Assembly (NCBI GenBank): GCA_033964015.1
Contig: CM066916.1
Span: 28,723,404 to 28,787,403 of the forward strand
Source: Scolanthus callimorphus
Lineage: Eukaryota > Cnidaria > Anthozoa > Actiniaria > Edwardsiidae
Length of the DNA stretch: 64,000 bases
Direction of reading: 5' to 3'
Shown here: positions 19,942 to 32,627 of the stretch, one piece after another
How positions within the stretch are numbered: position 1 is the stretch's first letter
Layout: each line of letters opens with the position of its first letter
Notes under the pieces: model-generated
What the model saw: only the letters and a program-made list of their open reading frames with translations
What the model was told of the DNA's origin: nothing
Database searches by the model: none
Position numbers and translations under genes: made by a program

Positions 19942-21097
19942 GATTCCTTCTGAATATATTCCTCTAAAAGTACCCGTTAGCTTTAGCATGTGCTGTGAAG
20001 GTGTAATGAATGATTTCGAGGAGATACCAGTGATGGCATGATCATCTAAATTATTCCTTATACTAGTGTACCTCTGTACTTCAAAGTACGTTGCCAGCCG
20101 GAGGAGGGGGTTCCCATATTTTGGTCGGGGATGATCGTCGTATCTTTTAGTGTTTAGGGGTTAAAATGACGGGTTTAGGTTTCTTTTAGGGGTGATCTTG
20201 ATCTGCAATGAGATTTAAAGGAGGATGGTATCGTTTAGGGCCGAAATTTGTCTCCAAATTGTTGTCTTATGATGGAGTTTCTTAAAACCATGTAAAAGAG
20301 AATATGATAGATTACTCGATGAGAAGACAATCAAGAGACACGATTTTAGTCAAACACGGAAATTTCTTGATGGTACCTCTTAGGGTAACAAGTTATCGAA
20401 ACACGCCCTTTTTGGTATCTTTTCATTCAAATTATGAGCACATGGCGATACGTTCAACTTACAGAAAACAGAGGGCTAATGAGCTACTTGCCACCCAAGA
20501 AATTCAAGGTCATTGAAAATGCCCCTTTACTCTTGAAAATGTAATAAAGATGTTCGCGAGATGAAATAATTACTTATTTCTACGAACTTATTGACACGGT
20601 CGTTTTGGAGGCTCTACGCAAGTTTTTAAAAATGAGTGGATTGCTGTGTGGCAAACAGCTCATTAGCCCACATATTTTCACCAAAATCAACATTTAACTA
20701 CGTACAATTGAATGTTAAACCTTCAAATTTTCAGAGTAGGTTTCATTTGCTGTCCGCTATTCATATTCAGTGCTCACTATTTTCGAGCTCCTTCAGACAT
20801 TTTAAATCTATAGACCCTGATTATGCAAATGAGCCTAAACTGTACACATAAAATCACCCTATTTCGAGTGCAGTGGGCACGAATGCCGGGCCGCTTATAA
20901 TAAACGTATAGCTCAAGTATTCTGGAGCGGGGCCGTCCAGATATTTATATGCCATTGCAATCTATAATTTATTGAACATTATCTATTGTAGATAGATAGA
21001 CTTGTTTATTCAGACCCCAGCAAAATTGAAATGTTAAAAATTTGAAAAACGTTTTGTCTTACATGTTTGGTAAGTAAACCTATAATCCGATTGAATT

Positions 21098-21358
21098 CTA
21101 AATTGCATCAATTACTTCTCCGAATTCGCTGTACGATAATGCCTTGACAAACGCCGCCGGCCTTTCTATGTATGTGACATACTCACGTCCGATTGTAACG
21201 CACTCATGTCCTCGATGCGCTCGGGCTAAAATGAGCCCGAGTCGAACCCAAAAAATATTTACGCCCGCAGTCTTCGCAACTAAGACGAAGAGACCAATGG
21301 CGGCCATCGACTTGACTTGACAGTAGACCCGCCATCCGCCTTGCGCGCATTTGACCAA
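21098..21358 (-). CDS. Doubtful ORF conserved in both duplicates
   Basis: An internal ATG within GATGGCCGCC starts a frame ending FGEVIDAI-stop. Copy B (about 42470-42690) keeps most of it but has an extra C near 42637 that shifts frame. I recognise no domain. It could be a transposon relic or a first exon of something else. Confidence 0.2.
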   Translation of the reverse strand: MVKCAQGGWRVYCQVKSMAAIGLFVLVAKTAGVNIFWVRLGLILARAHRGHECVTIGREYVTYIERPAAFVKALSYSEFGEVIDAI

Positions 21359-22040
21359 TCAGAGGAAGTCATTCTATGTGGCGTTGTATTTTGACCAATC
21401 AAAGGCAGCGGTCGTTTTCTGACCGCAAAACACACCAACTGACAGAACTGTAAATGTATCAGGCCCTCTTCTCGATAGCGGTAATTACTTTTCAAGGGGA
21501 ATGAGGAGGGCCTGACCTCGGGTTAACGCAAACCGGTTCGTAACCTGTTTCCTACAGTGTAAATGCGGCTTTCATTCCTGTAATGCGACCCGACTTAGGA
21601 GGGGTTGGCGTATGACCCGAAACCACCAGCCTATTCCTTTAAGAAAATTCCAATATTTGACTGCATATATCTCTCACAATTATGACCATAATGGAAAGCT
21701 AGGCTCACCAACGTACTCTACAACACGAGGCAAGTACATTTATGCAAATCAAATCTGGTACCCATATAACCATTCGAGAGAAAAAAATAGGAATAATAGG
21801 TAAAAATTTCTCCCCTGACAAAATCAGGCACCTAAGGTACCATCACTGTTTTGACCTCTCCCCTATAACTCTCAATACAAGTAATTCACAGTCTAAAAAT
21901 AGACCCTACTACTGTGCCTATGGCTAGACCTAGTGGAGTGTAGATGGAGACTCCTGTTGATGGCTCCTGTCTATGTATGTGCACATATATGCTAATGAGA
22001 GCGTAGTTAGAGGGGGGCACAGGGGCCGCGGCCCCCCTTT

Positions 22041-22066
22041 ACCCCCCCCCCCCCCCCCCCCCCCCC
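22041..22066. repeat. Poly-C tract, copy A
   Basis: About 26 C on the + strand, inside a dispersed element with the text TCCTGGCTACGCCCCTGA. The paralogous tract in copy B has grown to about 67. Confidence 0.8.
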
Positions 22067-22129
22067 AAACCAAAATTCCTGGCTACGCCCCTGAATCTAG
22101 ATAATCACCCTTTGTAAGGGAATCTGGAA

Positions 22130-22290
22130 TGCAACTTTTTGCCTCCTCTGGAATCTGGAATCCACCTATTGGAATACGGTTTCTGAAATCCGGAATCCAG
22201 GGGGATAGAATGTGGAACCCAAGGACTGGAATCCGGAATCCAGAGTTTGGAATCAAGAATCCGAATAGCTCTTTGTTTTCTTTGGATTCC
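22130..22290. repeat. GGAATC-type degenerate short repeats
   Basis: GGAATCTGGAATCCA, GAAATCCGGAATCCAG and similar phrases recur. It lies in the likely 3' UTR of the PAN-FReD gene and is conserved in copy B at 48550-48690. Confidence 0.6.
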
Positions 22291-22393
22291 GTGCATGGGT
22301 TGAAGATCACGTGCATCTTGTCTAACCATTTTGTCCTCTAGTGCTTTATTGTTTTTCTCGCGGATACAAGACATCGTTCTTTGGTCGTGCACT

Positions 22394-22656
22394 TCATCGT
22401 ATCATCATCTCTATCCGTTTCAAGGAGTACTTTTGGGTTCTGAACGCACCCCAGGTAATCCCTTTGCCGATGGGCGATGGACAGCACGCGGGTCTTGTAT
22501 AGTATATACCAGTCGGCAGGCCTCCATGGCAGCTGTTATGCCACCACGGACTAAATGTCGACGCACAGTTATTAGCATCCGAGGCATCATTGTCGCGATC
22601 AGGCGTTGAGAACTTCATCGAGTTTGACTGGGCTATGAACGACTCACCAGCATCTC
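22394..22656 (-). CDS. PAN-FReD protein A, exon 4 (FReD C-terminus)
   Basis: 263 nt, entering in phase 1 after AAATCACAG and ending in TGA at 22394. It encodes the C-terminal third of a fibrinogen-C domain. SMKFSTPDRDNDA holds the DRDND calcium loop, followed by NNCA, WWHNSCH and GITWGAFR with a final YSLKRIEMMIR. Two extra cysteines (ACC) lie in the variable loop before GITW. Together with exons 1-3 it makes a 315-residue protein with no frame break. Confidence 0.92.
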
Positions 22657-23228
22657 CTGTGATTTTTAAGATAAAGTTCTTCAAACGATGGATTTGGTGG
22701 GCTTTAAAGAGCCTGTGTTAGCCGCCATTTTGACAGCATAGCAATATACCAAGTCGGAGAAAGCATCCATTTCCATCGGCTGATTTAAAGAACACAGAAC
22801 AATTTTCTCGATTGAATTTGGCAAACCAAATATGAAACTTTCTTTTTGATGTCGATTTAGAGATTTAAAGACGTATTCGTCTTCTAATACCGCACAATCA
22901 AAACAATAACACGGGCTCTTTCAACGGACTGCCTACAATTTTTTTTTCTATTCTCGGCCGTCAAACTTTGTATGCCTGCTGTTGAAGTACACAAACATGT
23001 ACCGGTCCGTGGCGAACTTTCACATGGTGACCTGGAGGGTTCAACTTTACGAAAATATGCATTTCGTCATTCGAGTGATACTTTAAAGACCTTCGTTATT
23101 GTTTTTATCCAATATTACGGCAAGACGAATTACGTGTAGAAATCTCAAAATAACCTTCCACAATCAAATAGTACTACTTGTTTAACAATAACAGGTTCTG
23201 CGCAGCGTTTGTATGAAAGAATGACTTG

Positions 23229-24354
23229 AAAATGTTAGCTGAAACGCTGTTTGTGTCGCTTTTGAATACCGACGTTTCGGCAATGCTGCCTTTTTTCGAA
23301 AGCTTTAAACAGAGTAACTTGAAATTCTCACGCGTTAAAACAGGTCAAGCCTTATGTGCCCGTTTACCGTTCCCGCGCGCGTGATTGAACCACAGGAAGT
23401 CCGGTGTTCAGGTCCATTCCCTATGCGGCCATGGATGTATACATACATCTTATTAGATGTGTTTCCAACGGGCGGATATTTTACGAGTTGCGTATTTTCC
23501 CGAGCCCCGCAGGGGTGAGGGAAAATGATAGCAACGAGTAAAATGTCCGCCACTATTACACGAAAAGACATCTAATAAGTAATTTATTTATACGACGAAA
23601 TAAAAAAAATATTTTCTTTTCTTTACAAGATTCACTAGAAAACGTACGTGATTTTTGACTAGCACACGATCGGGAAGCCATTCAAGTGCGCGCGCAAAAC
23701 CGGTTTGTAACTGGTTTCCTACAGTGTAATATGGCTTCTGCACTTACACGAGAAATAAACTCGAGACACAAATTACTTGGAGAATACTGGTTATGGTCCT
23801 GAGCAGGTTAAGAACCATAACCGGGCAATACGGCTTTTGCCGTGTAACACGGCTCCATATCTGCACTCAATGTTGACCTTATATGGTAAAATGACGTGAC
23901 AGTCGTATAATAATTGGTTATAATGAGTCTAGCTTCCTCCCGTTCGCGTTGTTCGTCGTTAAGGAGACCAGCCCGTAAAACAAAGAACAAATACAAAGAC
24001 TCACGGGGACCGTGCCTTCTCCATAGCTGGTCCAAAACTCTGTAATTAGCTTCATCTTGGGTTGGGACAATGCCCTAGGGTCATTAGTTTTAAAGGGGCC
24101 TTAAAGACCTATATTTTTAGATTAGCTTTTAATTCTTAATTGTGTAAAATTCTTGTTAATTATTATTCGATGTAATTGTTTATATATTTATAATTATCAC
24201 TGACACCAACCAGTAAAACGAAATATAAAAGCATTTTTCTTTGTATTCTTTGTATTTGTTTATATTTATACATTTAAAGTTGTATATGTATACATTAAAG
24301 TTGTCACTTGATGTAATCATCAACTCTATTGTAAAGCGTTTCAGCTAACATTTT
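23229..24354. mobile_element. Inverted-repeat element present in copy A only
   Basis: AAAATGTTAGCTGAAACGC at the left pairs with GCGTTTCAGCTAACATTTTA at the right. The corresponding place in copy B (49640-49978) holds a LINE fragment instead. It contains a smaller palindromic MITE at 23450-23580. Confidence 0.45.
23450..23580. mobile_element. 130-bp palindromic MITE
   Basis: CTTATTAGATGT at the left pairs with ACATCTAATAAG at the right. The arms also share GGCGGATATTTTACGAGTTGC-like text and its complement. Confidence 0.65.
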
Positions 24355-24519
24355 AAAGATTAATACTCAATGATTTACCAAATTTAATCGAAAATATTGC
24401 TCTTCATTTCCTTTAAATCAGCCGTTGTAAATGGATGCTTTCTCGGACTCGGTATGTTGCTAGGCTGACGAAATGGAGGCTAACTGAGGCTCCTCAAAAT
24501 AGTATGATAATGATCTCAC

Positions 24520-24817
24520 CAGAGTATCCGCTGACCGCCAATCTGTAACCATCAGCCTCGTCATTGACTTTAAATGAGCTGTATTCCGCGTAACGCTTGA
24601 CTCCGTCCCAGTCTTCCATCTCAAAACGCAGTGTCATTGAAGCACTTTTGGTAAGCTTGTGGATGTTTTCCAGCCCAAGCCAGTGCTCGCCTGATAGGTT
24701 TCCAACGCCGGTTTTATAGTCAGCCCAGTTACGGTTTTTGAAATCAACACTACCGTCTTGTCTCTTTATAATCATTGTCCAGCCCTTTTGTGACGAGGGG
24801 TTCATTTTGCAGAAAAC
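24520..24817 (-). CDS. PAN-FReD protein A, exon 3 (FReD core)
   Basis: 298 nt. It enters in phase 0 after TTTTAAAG and leaves in phase 1 at TCTG|GTGAGA. It encodes VFCKMNPSSQKGWTMIIKR and then DGSVDF, NRNWADYKTGVGNLSGEHWL and AEYSSFKVNDEADGYRL, the classic FReD core. FReD proteins bind carbohydrates or acetylated ligands in invertebrate immunity and adhesion. The N-terminal side of this exon is followed by the minisatellite-bearing intron. Confidence 0.95.
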
Positions 24818-24894
24818 CTTTAAAAGGCATTGAAAAAGAATAACGTCATTTACGTACTAGCGCGAACAGCATTATCAGTAGGTCAAGTAGCAGA

Positions 24895-27420
24895 ACCATT
24901 GGCAGTAGCTGTAGCTGTAGCACCAGCAGAAGTAAAAGAAGCAACAGTATAAATTGCACCAGCAGTAACACTCCGACAGTATCCGAGCAACAGCAGTAAC
25001 ACTCCAACAGTAAAGAGCACCAGCAGTAACACTCGAACAGCATCAGAGCACCAGCAGTAACACTCCAACAGTATCAGAGCAACAGCAGTAGCACTTCAAA
25101 AGTATCAGAGCACCAGCAGTAACACTCCAACAGTATCAGAGCACCAGCAGTAACACTCCAACAGTATCAGAGAACCAGCAGTAACACTCCAACAGTATCA
25201 GAGCACCAGCAGTAACACTCCAAAAGTATCAGAGCACCAGTAGTAGCACTCCAACAGTATCAGAGCACCAGCAGTAACATTCCAACAGTATCAAAGAACC
25301 AGCAGTAACACTCCAACCGTATCACAGCACCAGCAGTAACACTCCAACAGTATCAGGGCACCAGCAGTAACACTCCAACAGTATCAGAGAACCAGCAGTA
25401 ACACTCCAACAGTATCAGAGCACCAGCAGTAACACTCCAACAGTATCAGAGCACCAGCAGTAACACTCCAACAGTATCACAGCACTAGCAGTAAACATTC
25501 CAACAGCACCAGAGGACCAGCAGTAACACTCCAACAGCATCAGAGAACCAGCAGTAACAATCCAACAGTATCACAGCACCAGCAGTGACACTCCAACAGT
25601 ATCAGAGCACCAGCAGTGACACTCCAACAGCATCACAGCACCAGCAGTGACACTCCAACAGTATCACAGCACCAGCAGTAACACTCCAACCGTATCAGAG
25701 CACCAGCAGTAAACATTCCAACAGCATCAGAGCAACAGCAGTAACACTCCAGCTGCATCAGAGAACCAGCAGTAACACTCCAGCAGCATCAGAGCACCAT
25801 CAGTAACACTCCAACAGTATCAGAGCACCAGCAGTGACACTCCAACAGTATCAGAGCACCAGCAGTAACACTCCGACAGTATCAGAGCACCAGCAGTAAC
25901 ACTCCAAAAGGATCAGAGCACCAGCAGTAACAATCCAACAGTATCACAGCACCAGCAGTAATACTCCAACAGTATCAGAGAACCAGCAGTAACAATCCAA
26001 CAGTATCACAGCACCAGCAGTGACACTCCAACAGTATCAGAGCACCAGCAGTGACACTCCAACAGCACCAGAGCACCAGCAGTAACACTCCAACAGTATC
26101 AGAGCAACAGCAGTGACACTCCAACAGCATCAGAGGACCAGCAGTAACACTCCGACAGTATCAGAGGACCAGCAGTAACACTCCGACAGTATCAGAGGAC
26201 CAGCAGTAACACTGCAACAGCATCGGAGCACCATCAGTAACATTTCAACAGCATCAGAGCACCATCAGTAACACTCCAACAGTATCAAAACACCAGCAGT
26301 AACACTCCAACAGCATCAAAACACCAGCAGTAACACTCCAAAAGCACCAGAGAACCAGCAGTAACACTCCAACAGAATCAGAGGATCGGCGGTGGAAGCT
26401 GAATAATGAATAAAGAATAACGGGTGCTACGAACAAATGAATAAAGAATTGATGCGTCAAAAAAGCGAAGAATAATGAATGATAAGTTTCTCATTATTGA
26501 ATAATGAATAAATGAATAATGAATAACACCCAAAAAAATTACAGGAATAATGAATAATTGAAGAAAAATGCCAAAGAATAAGGAATAATCACGGTCCAAT
26601 TATTCAGCTTCTACCCCCGACAGAGCACCAGCAGTGACACTCCAACAGTGTCACAGCACCAGCAGTAATCTCCAACAGCACCGAAGGACCAGCAGTAACA
26701 CTCCAGCAGCATCGGAGCACCAGCAGTGACACTCCAACAGTGTCAGAGCACCAGCAGAAACACTCCGACAGTATCAGAGGACCAGTAGTAACACTCCAAC
26801 AGCATCGGAGCACCAGCAGCAACACTCCAACAGCATCAGAGCACCAGCAGTAACACTCCAACAGTATCAAAACACCAGCAGTGACACTCCAACCGTATCA
26901 GAGCACCAGAAGTGACACTCCAACCGTATCAGAGCACCAGCAGTGACACGCCAACAGCACCAGAGGACCAGCAGTAACACTCCAACAGTATAAGAGGACC
27001 AGCAGTAACACTCCAACAGCATCAGAGCACCAGCAGTAATCACCAACAGCGACAGAGGACCAGAAGTAACACCCCAACAGTATCAGAGGACCAAGCAGTA
27101 ATCTCTAACAGCACTGAAGGACCAACAGTAACACTCAAACAGCATCGGAGGACCAGCAGTAACACTCCAACAGCATCAGAGCACCAGCATTAATACTCCA
27201 ACAGTATCAAAACACCAGCAGTAACATTCCAACAGTATCACAGCACCAGCAGTAACACTCCAACAGCATCAGAGCACCAGCAGTAACATTCCAACAGTAT
27301 CAGAGCACCAGCAGTGACACTCCGACAGTATCAGAGCACCAGCAGTAACACACTAACAGCACCAACCAGCAGTAACACCAAGAGTATCAGAGCACCAGCA
27401 GTAACAACGAGTAGCAGAGG
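24895..27420. repeat. 31-bp minisatellite, copy A (intronic)
   Basis: Roughly 75 units of CACCAGCAGTAACACTCCAA CAGTATCAGAG with many variants. It fills most of the intron between FReD exons 3 and 2. It is interrupted at about 26388-26622 by an AT-rich insertion whose ends resemble inverted copies (GTGGAAGCTGAATAATG / AATTATTCAGCTTCTAC). Confidence 0.95.
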
Positions 27421-27694
27421 CAATAACAGTAATAGCAACAGTAAAACAACATCAGTCAGCGTTCAATAGCAACAACATTATTAATCGCAGATGAAGACGT
27501 TTTAATCTGTAGGCCCCGTGTATCACCCGCTCTAAATTAACTTGAACCAGAAGACATAGGAAAGCAATAGAAATGCATAGAAAACGACAACACTCAGATG
27601 TGTCATAGGGTTTCAGATAGGGGCTGCGCTTTTCAGATGTGTAGTATATGAGCCAGCTAATGATAACGTTTTGCTTAATGGTTTGTTTTCTCAC

Positions 27695-27783
27695 CTTTAT
27701 TGGCTGCTGGTCATCAGGAGTAAGAGTATATACATCACTTATGTGAATCCCAGCCTTCGGTAGGTCACCGCAAGCTGAAATGG
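27695..27783 (-). CDS. PAN-FReD protein A, exon 2 (FReD N-terminus)
   Basis: 89 nt between GATCACAG and AAAG|GTGAGA, entering in phase 1 and leaving in phase 0. It encodes ISACGDLPKAGIHISDVYTL followed by TPDDQQPIK, the first strands of a FReD including the first conserved cysteine. It is too short for ORF scanning and was found by homology and phase. Confidence 0.92.
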
Positions 27784-27835
27784 CTGTGATCGACAGAAGA
27801 CAAAAGCGAGCTATTAGCAGTAAAAGAGCATTTTA

Positions 27836-28223
27836 CCCCCAGGGGAGCACTCGGATATAAAAATGACGGGGGGTCTGACGGAGCTTCTAATTTCATACCC
27901 AATAAAATACCTGAACCATATATTTTATACCCAAAATAATACCTGCTCCCAAAATTTGATGCCCCCAAAAATTTAATATATTTAATATCAGCATTGCCTT
28001 TTTATTTCCCTGTCATCACCCATTGGTGGCCATGACCGTCCCAAGTGATGATCAACTAGCCAGCGAAGCTTACCCCCCTACCCCCCAAAAAATAATAAAT
28101 AAATACCCGCGGTTTTTTTAATCCCCGAAAAAATGCCTGGTAGTATTTTAAACCCAAAAAATACTTTTAATACAATTTTCATACCCCGTTATTTTTATGT
28201 CCGAGTATTCCCCCCTCCCTGGG
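27836..28223. mobile_element. 388-bp MITE in copy A with ATTTTA duplication
   Basis: The ends CCCCCAGGGGAGCACTCGG and CCGAGTATTCCCCCC...CCCTGGG are inverted. ATTTTA flanks both sides (27830-27835 and 28224-28229). Copy B shows the empty site, GAGCATTTTACCAGTGAG, near 56025. Confidence 0.82.
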
Positions 28224-28460
28224 ATTTTATCAGTGAGAATTATGTATCGAGTCAGGCCAGACAGGCAGGCTAATATAAAGACTGACAGAAATAAACCTCG
28301 GTTCACGAGGCATTGACCCATCGAAATTCGCATCGAAATTAAACTGACAAAGTGAATTTGTATGCTGGACACTCATTGTATGTCGAATTTAAGAATTGTT
28401 CTGAGGCTATGGTAGGTCGTTGGCGCTTTACTGTGATTTCATGCTATGAGCAATTTCACT

Positions 28461-30687
28461 TTTAAGCGCTTTGTGCTCTGTAATCAAATGTATTGTTTTC
28501 TGCCGTTGTCGTCCTCGTTGCCGTTGTCGCAGCGTAAGGCCCCTAATGAAGGAAGGCTCAACTGTTGAACACCGAGTTTGAACCTCCTGAAGAAATATCA
28601 CTTGCACTACTATTCTCGTGTATTTACCCTCTTTCAACTGATATGCTGAAAAAAGCTGCGCGCTTCGCACGCATAAAGAATTATAAACTTAAAAAAATCG
28701 TAAAAGGCCTTCTTGTTTTACCACAATTCCTCGAGGTCCTCTTCAGTGACTTTTGTCTGCCAGACAAAAACGCCTTTGGACTTTTTCTTAATATAATAGT
28801 CTTGTAGCTTCATTGTCAAAATTGCGGCGCGCTTCGCGCGCACAACGGAAAACAAACAAAACAATCAAATGCAAAATAAATGATACTCAGTCTATGTAGT
28901 ATAAGGTTCCAATCGAGGAGCACACCAGTATTGGTAGAAAGTCACTCACACAAAATACAGCCACCTAGGATTTTTATTTGCATTTTTACGCTTTGTATTT
29001 TTTTATCATTGAGCCTTGTTCTGCATCTTTTGAAAAAATGTTATTAACGCGACCCTACCTCGACATATAAATTGAAAAAAAATGTCTCGTGGGGGGGAGG
29101 GCATATGCTCAAAGAAAACAAGAACAAGCTAAGGAAAATTAAAATAACAAATTTTGAAAGAGAAACTTTAGTCTTGGGAAACCTTGTGATTATCTCTGTG
29201 ACACCAGGATAATCACCATGACTGCCGAAACAGCCGCCATGTTACTCCCCGTAGTTCCGGTAGAGTTTGACTGGTGGGACTAATGGACGCACCATTTGAT
29301 ATTTGATGGGCGCTTGGCTAATTCCCCCAAAAATACTGAGCAAGCCGGGGGGGGGGGGGGGGACTCCCATATTTTTTAGTCGGGGATGATCGTCGGAAAT
29401 TTTCAGTTTCACCCCTAAAAGATACCAAACATGTCGGGCAAAGACGAGGTCTTATTTGCCAAGTAGGCGCGAAGGACACTAATCTCCCCAAAATTTATTG
29501 AAGATCAAGATCACCCCTAAAAGAGACCAAACCAAAACTCTTGCCTGATAACTGTTTTTTAGGAACCTTGATGTTTTTTGTTATAAATACTCCTTTTTGG
29601 TCTGTGCCTTGATTTGAAAACCGAGGCGTTGCTTGGGAGAATTCGAGAGCAGATCATGAAGCAAGAGACAAAGTCGACTCGAGAATTCTCCCAAACAAAA
29701 TACGAGGTTTTTAAAACTCTATGAAGGCACAGAAAAATGTTTTATTTCTTTTATAAAATAATATCTACAGCAAGAACAATAATCATAAGCGGGAGAATTT
29801 CAATAGCGCATCTGCCGATTTGCCGCGTTATGGCGTCATTTCTATGACCTTCATTGAGTTTTGAAACAAAGCTCTCGACCAATAAGAGCTCGCGAACTAT
29901 CTCAATTATTTTATAATGTGTAATGAAAACTCTTCAGACGTACCATGGAATAAGCAAGGGCGGAGTGCGGGACTGTCGGTGTTGCTCTCATCAATCCAAT
30001 ATAGTCCATTGGGCGCGTTTGGGTTGGTCAGCCTGATTTCTGTACAACTGCTGGCTGAGGCCTCCGCAGTGGATCCTAGTGGAACTGATTTAAACAAAAT
30101 GCCATCAAGTCATGGGAAGTCGGGCGAAAATGGTTTCGAAAGTCAAGCTAGATTAGATTCGTCAGCATACTGGAAAGAGCCATAGAAAACTAAAAGATGT
30201 CGAGATGAGTGTTTCTTTTTTCCTTAGGTTAGCAAGCTCTTGCCACACCGTTTTAAATCACGTCAAGAAGCACCTGCCGTTTTTCGCCAACGCCCAACCT
30301 TCAAATTGCTTCGATTTTCAGGGACGGCGCGGAGCAATCGGCCAATGAAATTTAATCTTATATCTCACCAAGTTATCGACTCAACTTGTTAGAAAGAATT
30401 CTTTCGCTCTGTATTTTATTTTTTCGTTAAAAATCACTAACTGAGCCTGTAATATGGATAGGAAATGGATAGGTAAATATTTAGCGATTTGAACGTTGGA
30501 GCGGAGACAAACAAGCAATCAAGCAATTGGCATACAATCGTCTTAAAAAACTTCCATGGCTTAATTATCATCGCTAGATTTTCAACCTCAGCCCTCATTT
30601 TTATGTGCTCGTTTTACTGCTCCTGAAATTTAGCGTGCCTTGCCAAATTTTATATTGAAAAAAAGGACAATGTATTATCGTAAATAC
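28461..30687. other. Distal part of intron 1 of the PAN-FReD A gene
   Basis: No coding signal is supported. It includes a poly-G run near 29347 with a CGGGGATGATCGTCG repeat-family fragment (29340-29550). Confidence 0.55.
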
Positions 30688-30985
30688 CTCTAGTCACACG
30701 GTCAATGTAATAGGAATGGCGAATTGGAATAAGGTCTTGTGGCCTTGCATCTTTCGTCTTTTTGTTAAGCTCACACAATTTGACGTCATATCGATAGTTG
30801 TAGCTCTGACATCTCACAGTCTTCTCACATTTCAAGAAACAGTCGGGCGGAGAGAGGTCTCGCAGGACGCGTAAAGTGTGGTTGATAAGTCGATGGCCAG
30901 TCACCGAGTTAGATGAGCTGCACGTTAGACTTTGTACGAACACAAAGGCATCAGATACAAGCCACAGAGTGATGACAATAATCAT
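30688..30985 (-). CDS. PAN-FReD protein A, exon 1 (signal peptide and PAN/Apple)
   Basis: ATG at 30985. The first 20 residues, IIVITLWLVSDAFVFVQS, form a signal peptide. Residues of about 21-98 form a PAN/Apple-type module, with HTLRVL, PPDCFLKCEKTVRCQSYNYR, CELN and SYYIDR, and the expected paired cysteines. It ends at AGAG|GTATTT in phase 1, which exon 2 requires. Exons 1-4 total 948 nt including the stop, giving 315 residues. The product is probably a secreted lectin-like protein of the kind expanded in cnidarians. Its ligand is unknown. Confidence 0.9.
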
Positions 30986-31359
30986 GCTACAATGTTAAAA
31001 CATATTCACCCTAAGTCAATGAAGTTGCATTGGATTTAGGCCCGACGTCGTGCTTTTCATGTGCCGAATGTATATGGCAGATTTCTTTTCTCTTGCTAAC
31101 ACCCAAAAGAAAAACATATGGCAAAAACTAATTTAACATTCCTGACCAATTGTTTTTGTTCTAGGTTATCTATTTTCTTATATTTTTACGGTCTTTGATA
31201 CTTGATACTATTTCTAACCCCAAAATAATTTTTAGGACAATTACATGAGAAGCATGACGTGTGAATCATGCCTTAGTCGTTTGAAGATGGAAATAAATGC
31301 ACTTAAAAATATGATGGGTGGGCCAATGTCACTCGCTCGCTCGCTCGCTCGCTCATGAC

Positions 31360-31670
31360 TCAAGTGTCAGCTCATGACGTCATCAAAACTAGAAAAGTTA
31401 ATATCTCGAGAACAGAACATCGCTAGGTGGCCAACTTGAATACAGTTATCTTTGTGACAAGGGGGTCCAGCACTAAAGTCACATGACATAACTTCATCGA
31501 TGACGTCATCAAAATTAGAAAAAATTATATTTCGAGAAGGGAACATCGCTAGGTGACCAAACTTGGGTAAATTTATCTTCCAGCATGGGAGGTGCAACAC
31601 CAAGGAAGGTCACGTGGTATAACGTCATCCATGACGTCATCAAAACTAGAAAAATGATATCTCCTGGTTA
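31360..31670. repeat. Tandem repeat of about 126-131 bp, 2.5 copies
   Basis: ATGACGTCATCAAAACTAGA recurs near 31373, 31499 and 31630, together with ATCGCTAGGTG. A (GCTC)n run precedes it at 31335. The repeated ATGACGTCAT is a perfect CRE-type palindrome. Confidence 0.75.
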
Positions 31671-32627
31671 GGTTTTTAACGAGTGAAACAGCTACAAAGC
31701 AGGAACTGAATGAAATTCTAATTTCGTTGTTGCTAAGAAATGGTGTTATTTAGGAGTGTTTTCCTTTTACATGATGCGGTCGCGCGCACACTTATGTAAC
31801 TTCTCTTTCATTCTTGGAATACATTTGTTTTGACTTAATGATTACAGTATATTTTTTGCTATATAACAAAACACTTAATGACTGCTCCCGAGAGGAAAAC
31901 ACCAGTTTTGTTTCCCTGCGAATCTCGATGTTTCCCGAGACGAAATTCTCGGGAAACAAAGCTTATGTTTCCCTCGGGAAAAGTCATTATGTGTAAATTC
32001 TTTGAGTGCAGACCAACAAACAATGACATTCGACGACCATAGACCATGCCCAAAGCAACCTTTTTTTTACCCTTTATGAAAGATACCCAAATGGGCGTGC
32101 TCGAACCAAATTTCAACCACTCCAAAACCCATAACGAGCATGTTAGCCACTAGAATCCTTTCCAAACTTTATATAGCCTGAATTTCAGCCGTCTTTTCTT
32201 CCTACACTCCGAACGTTGCGGGAGAAAAAAACGACTAAAGGCCGACTTCCAAAACGTGCCCAGGAGTTGCGTGATTCTCAAGATCTTGAGAATGGATGGT
32301 GATTGGTCAGTTTTCTTAATGAGCTATATTTATGCATAATTTCAGCGAAAAGAGAACTGCACTGAAAGGCAGATACATGGCAGCCCACAGAACGGCTAAA
32401 ATTTATCCAGAAAAATATACCTCAGCCCGGCGAGAATACTAAAGGCCAAGTGGTAGTTAGAAACACACTGCATGCAGAAAATTGGATTCACTCGAGGCTC
32501 GTGAACTCATCGCGAACTAGCAATTCACTTGACGAATGAGTACAAACTAAGCTTCGACAAATTAATTGTGCTAGTATTGAAGTCTGACTCCTCAGAGACC
32601 AACCTTTCTGGGTGTATGGAAAACGCA

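Larger units (their letters stand above)
20244..28460. repeat. Segmental duplication, copy A
   Basis: It matches 41550-56480 in the same order and orientation: AATTTGTCTCCAAATTGTTG at 20244, FReD exons 4, 3 and 2, the minisatellite, and the text around 28330-28460. Copy B is longer because of insertions. The homology is high but imperfect, so the duplication predates several insertions in each copy. Confidence 0.9.

Noticed and set aside
22331..22609. Plus-strand ORF opposite FReD exon 4
   Set aside because: It is antisense to a well-supported exon.
24846..26870. Several minus-strand ORFs rich in LLECYCWCS / GVLLLVL repeats
   Set aside because: They are translations of the 31-bp minisatellite inside an intron. 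Openness comes from the repeat, not from selection.
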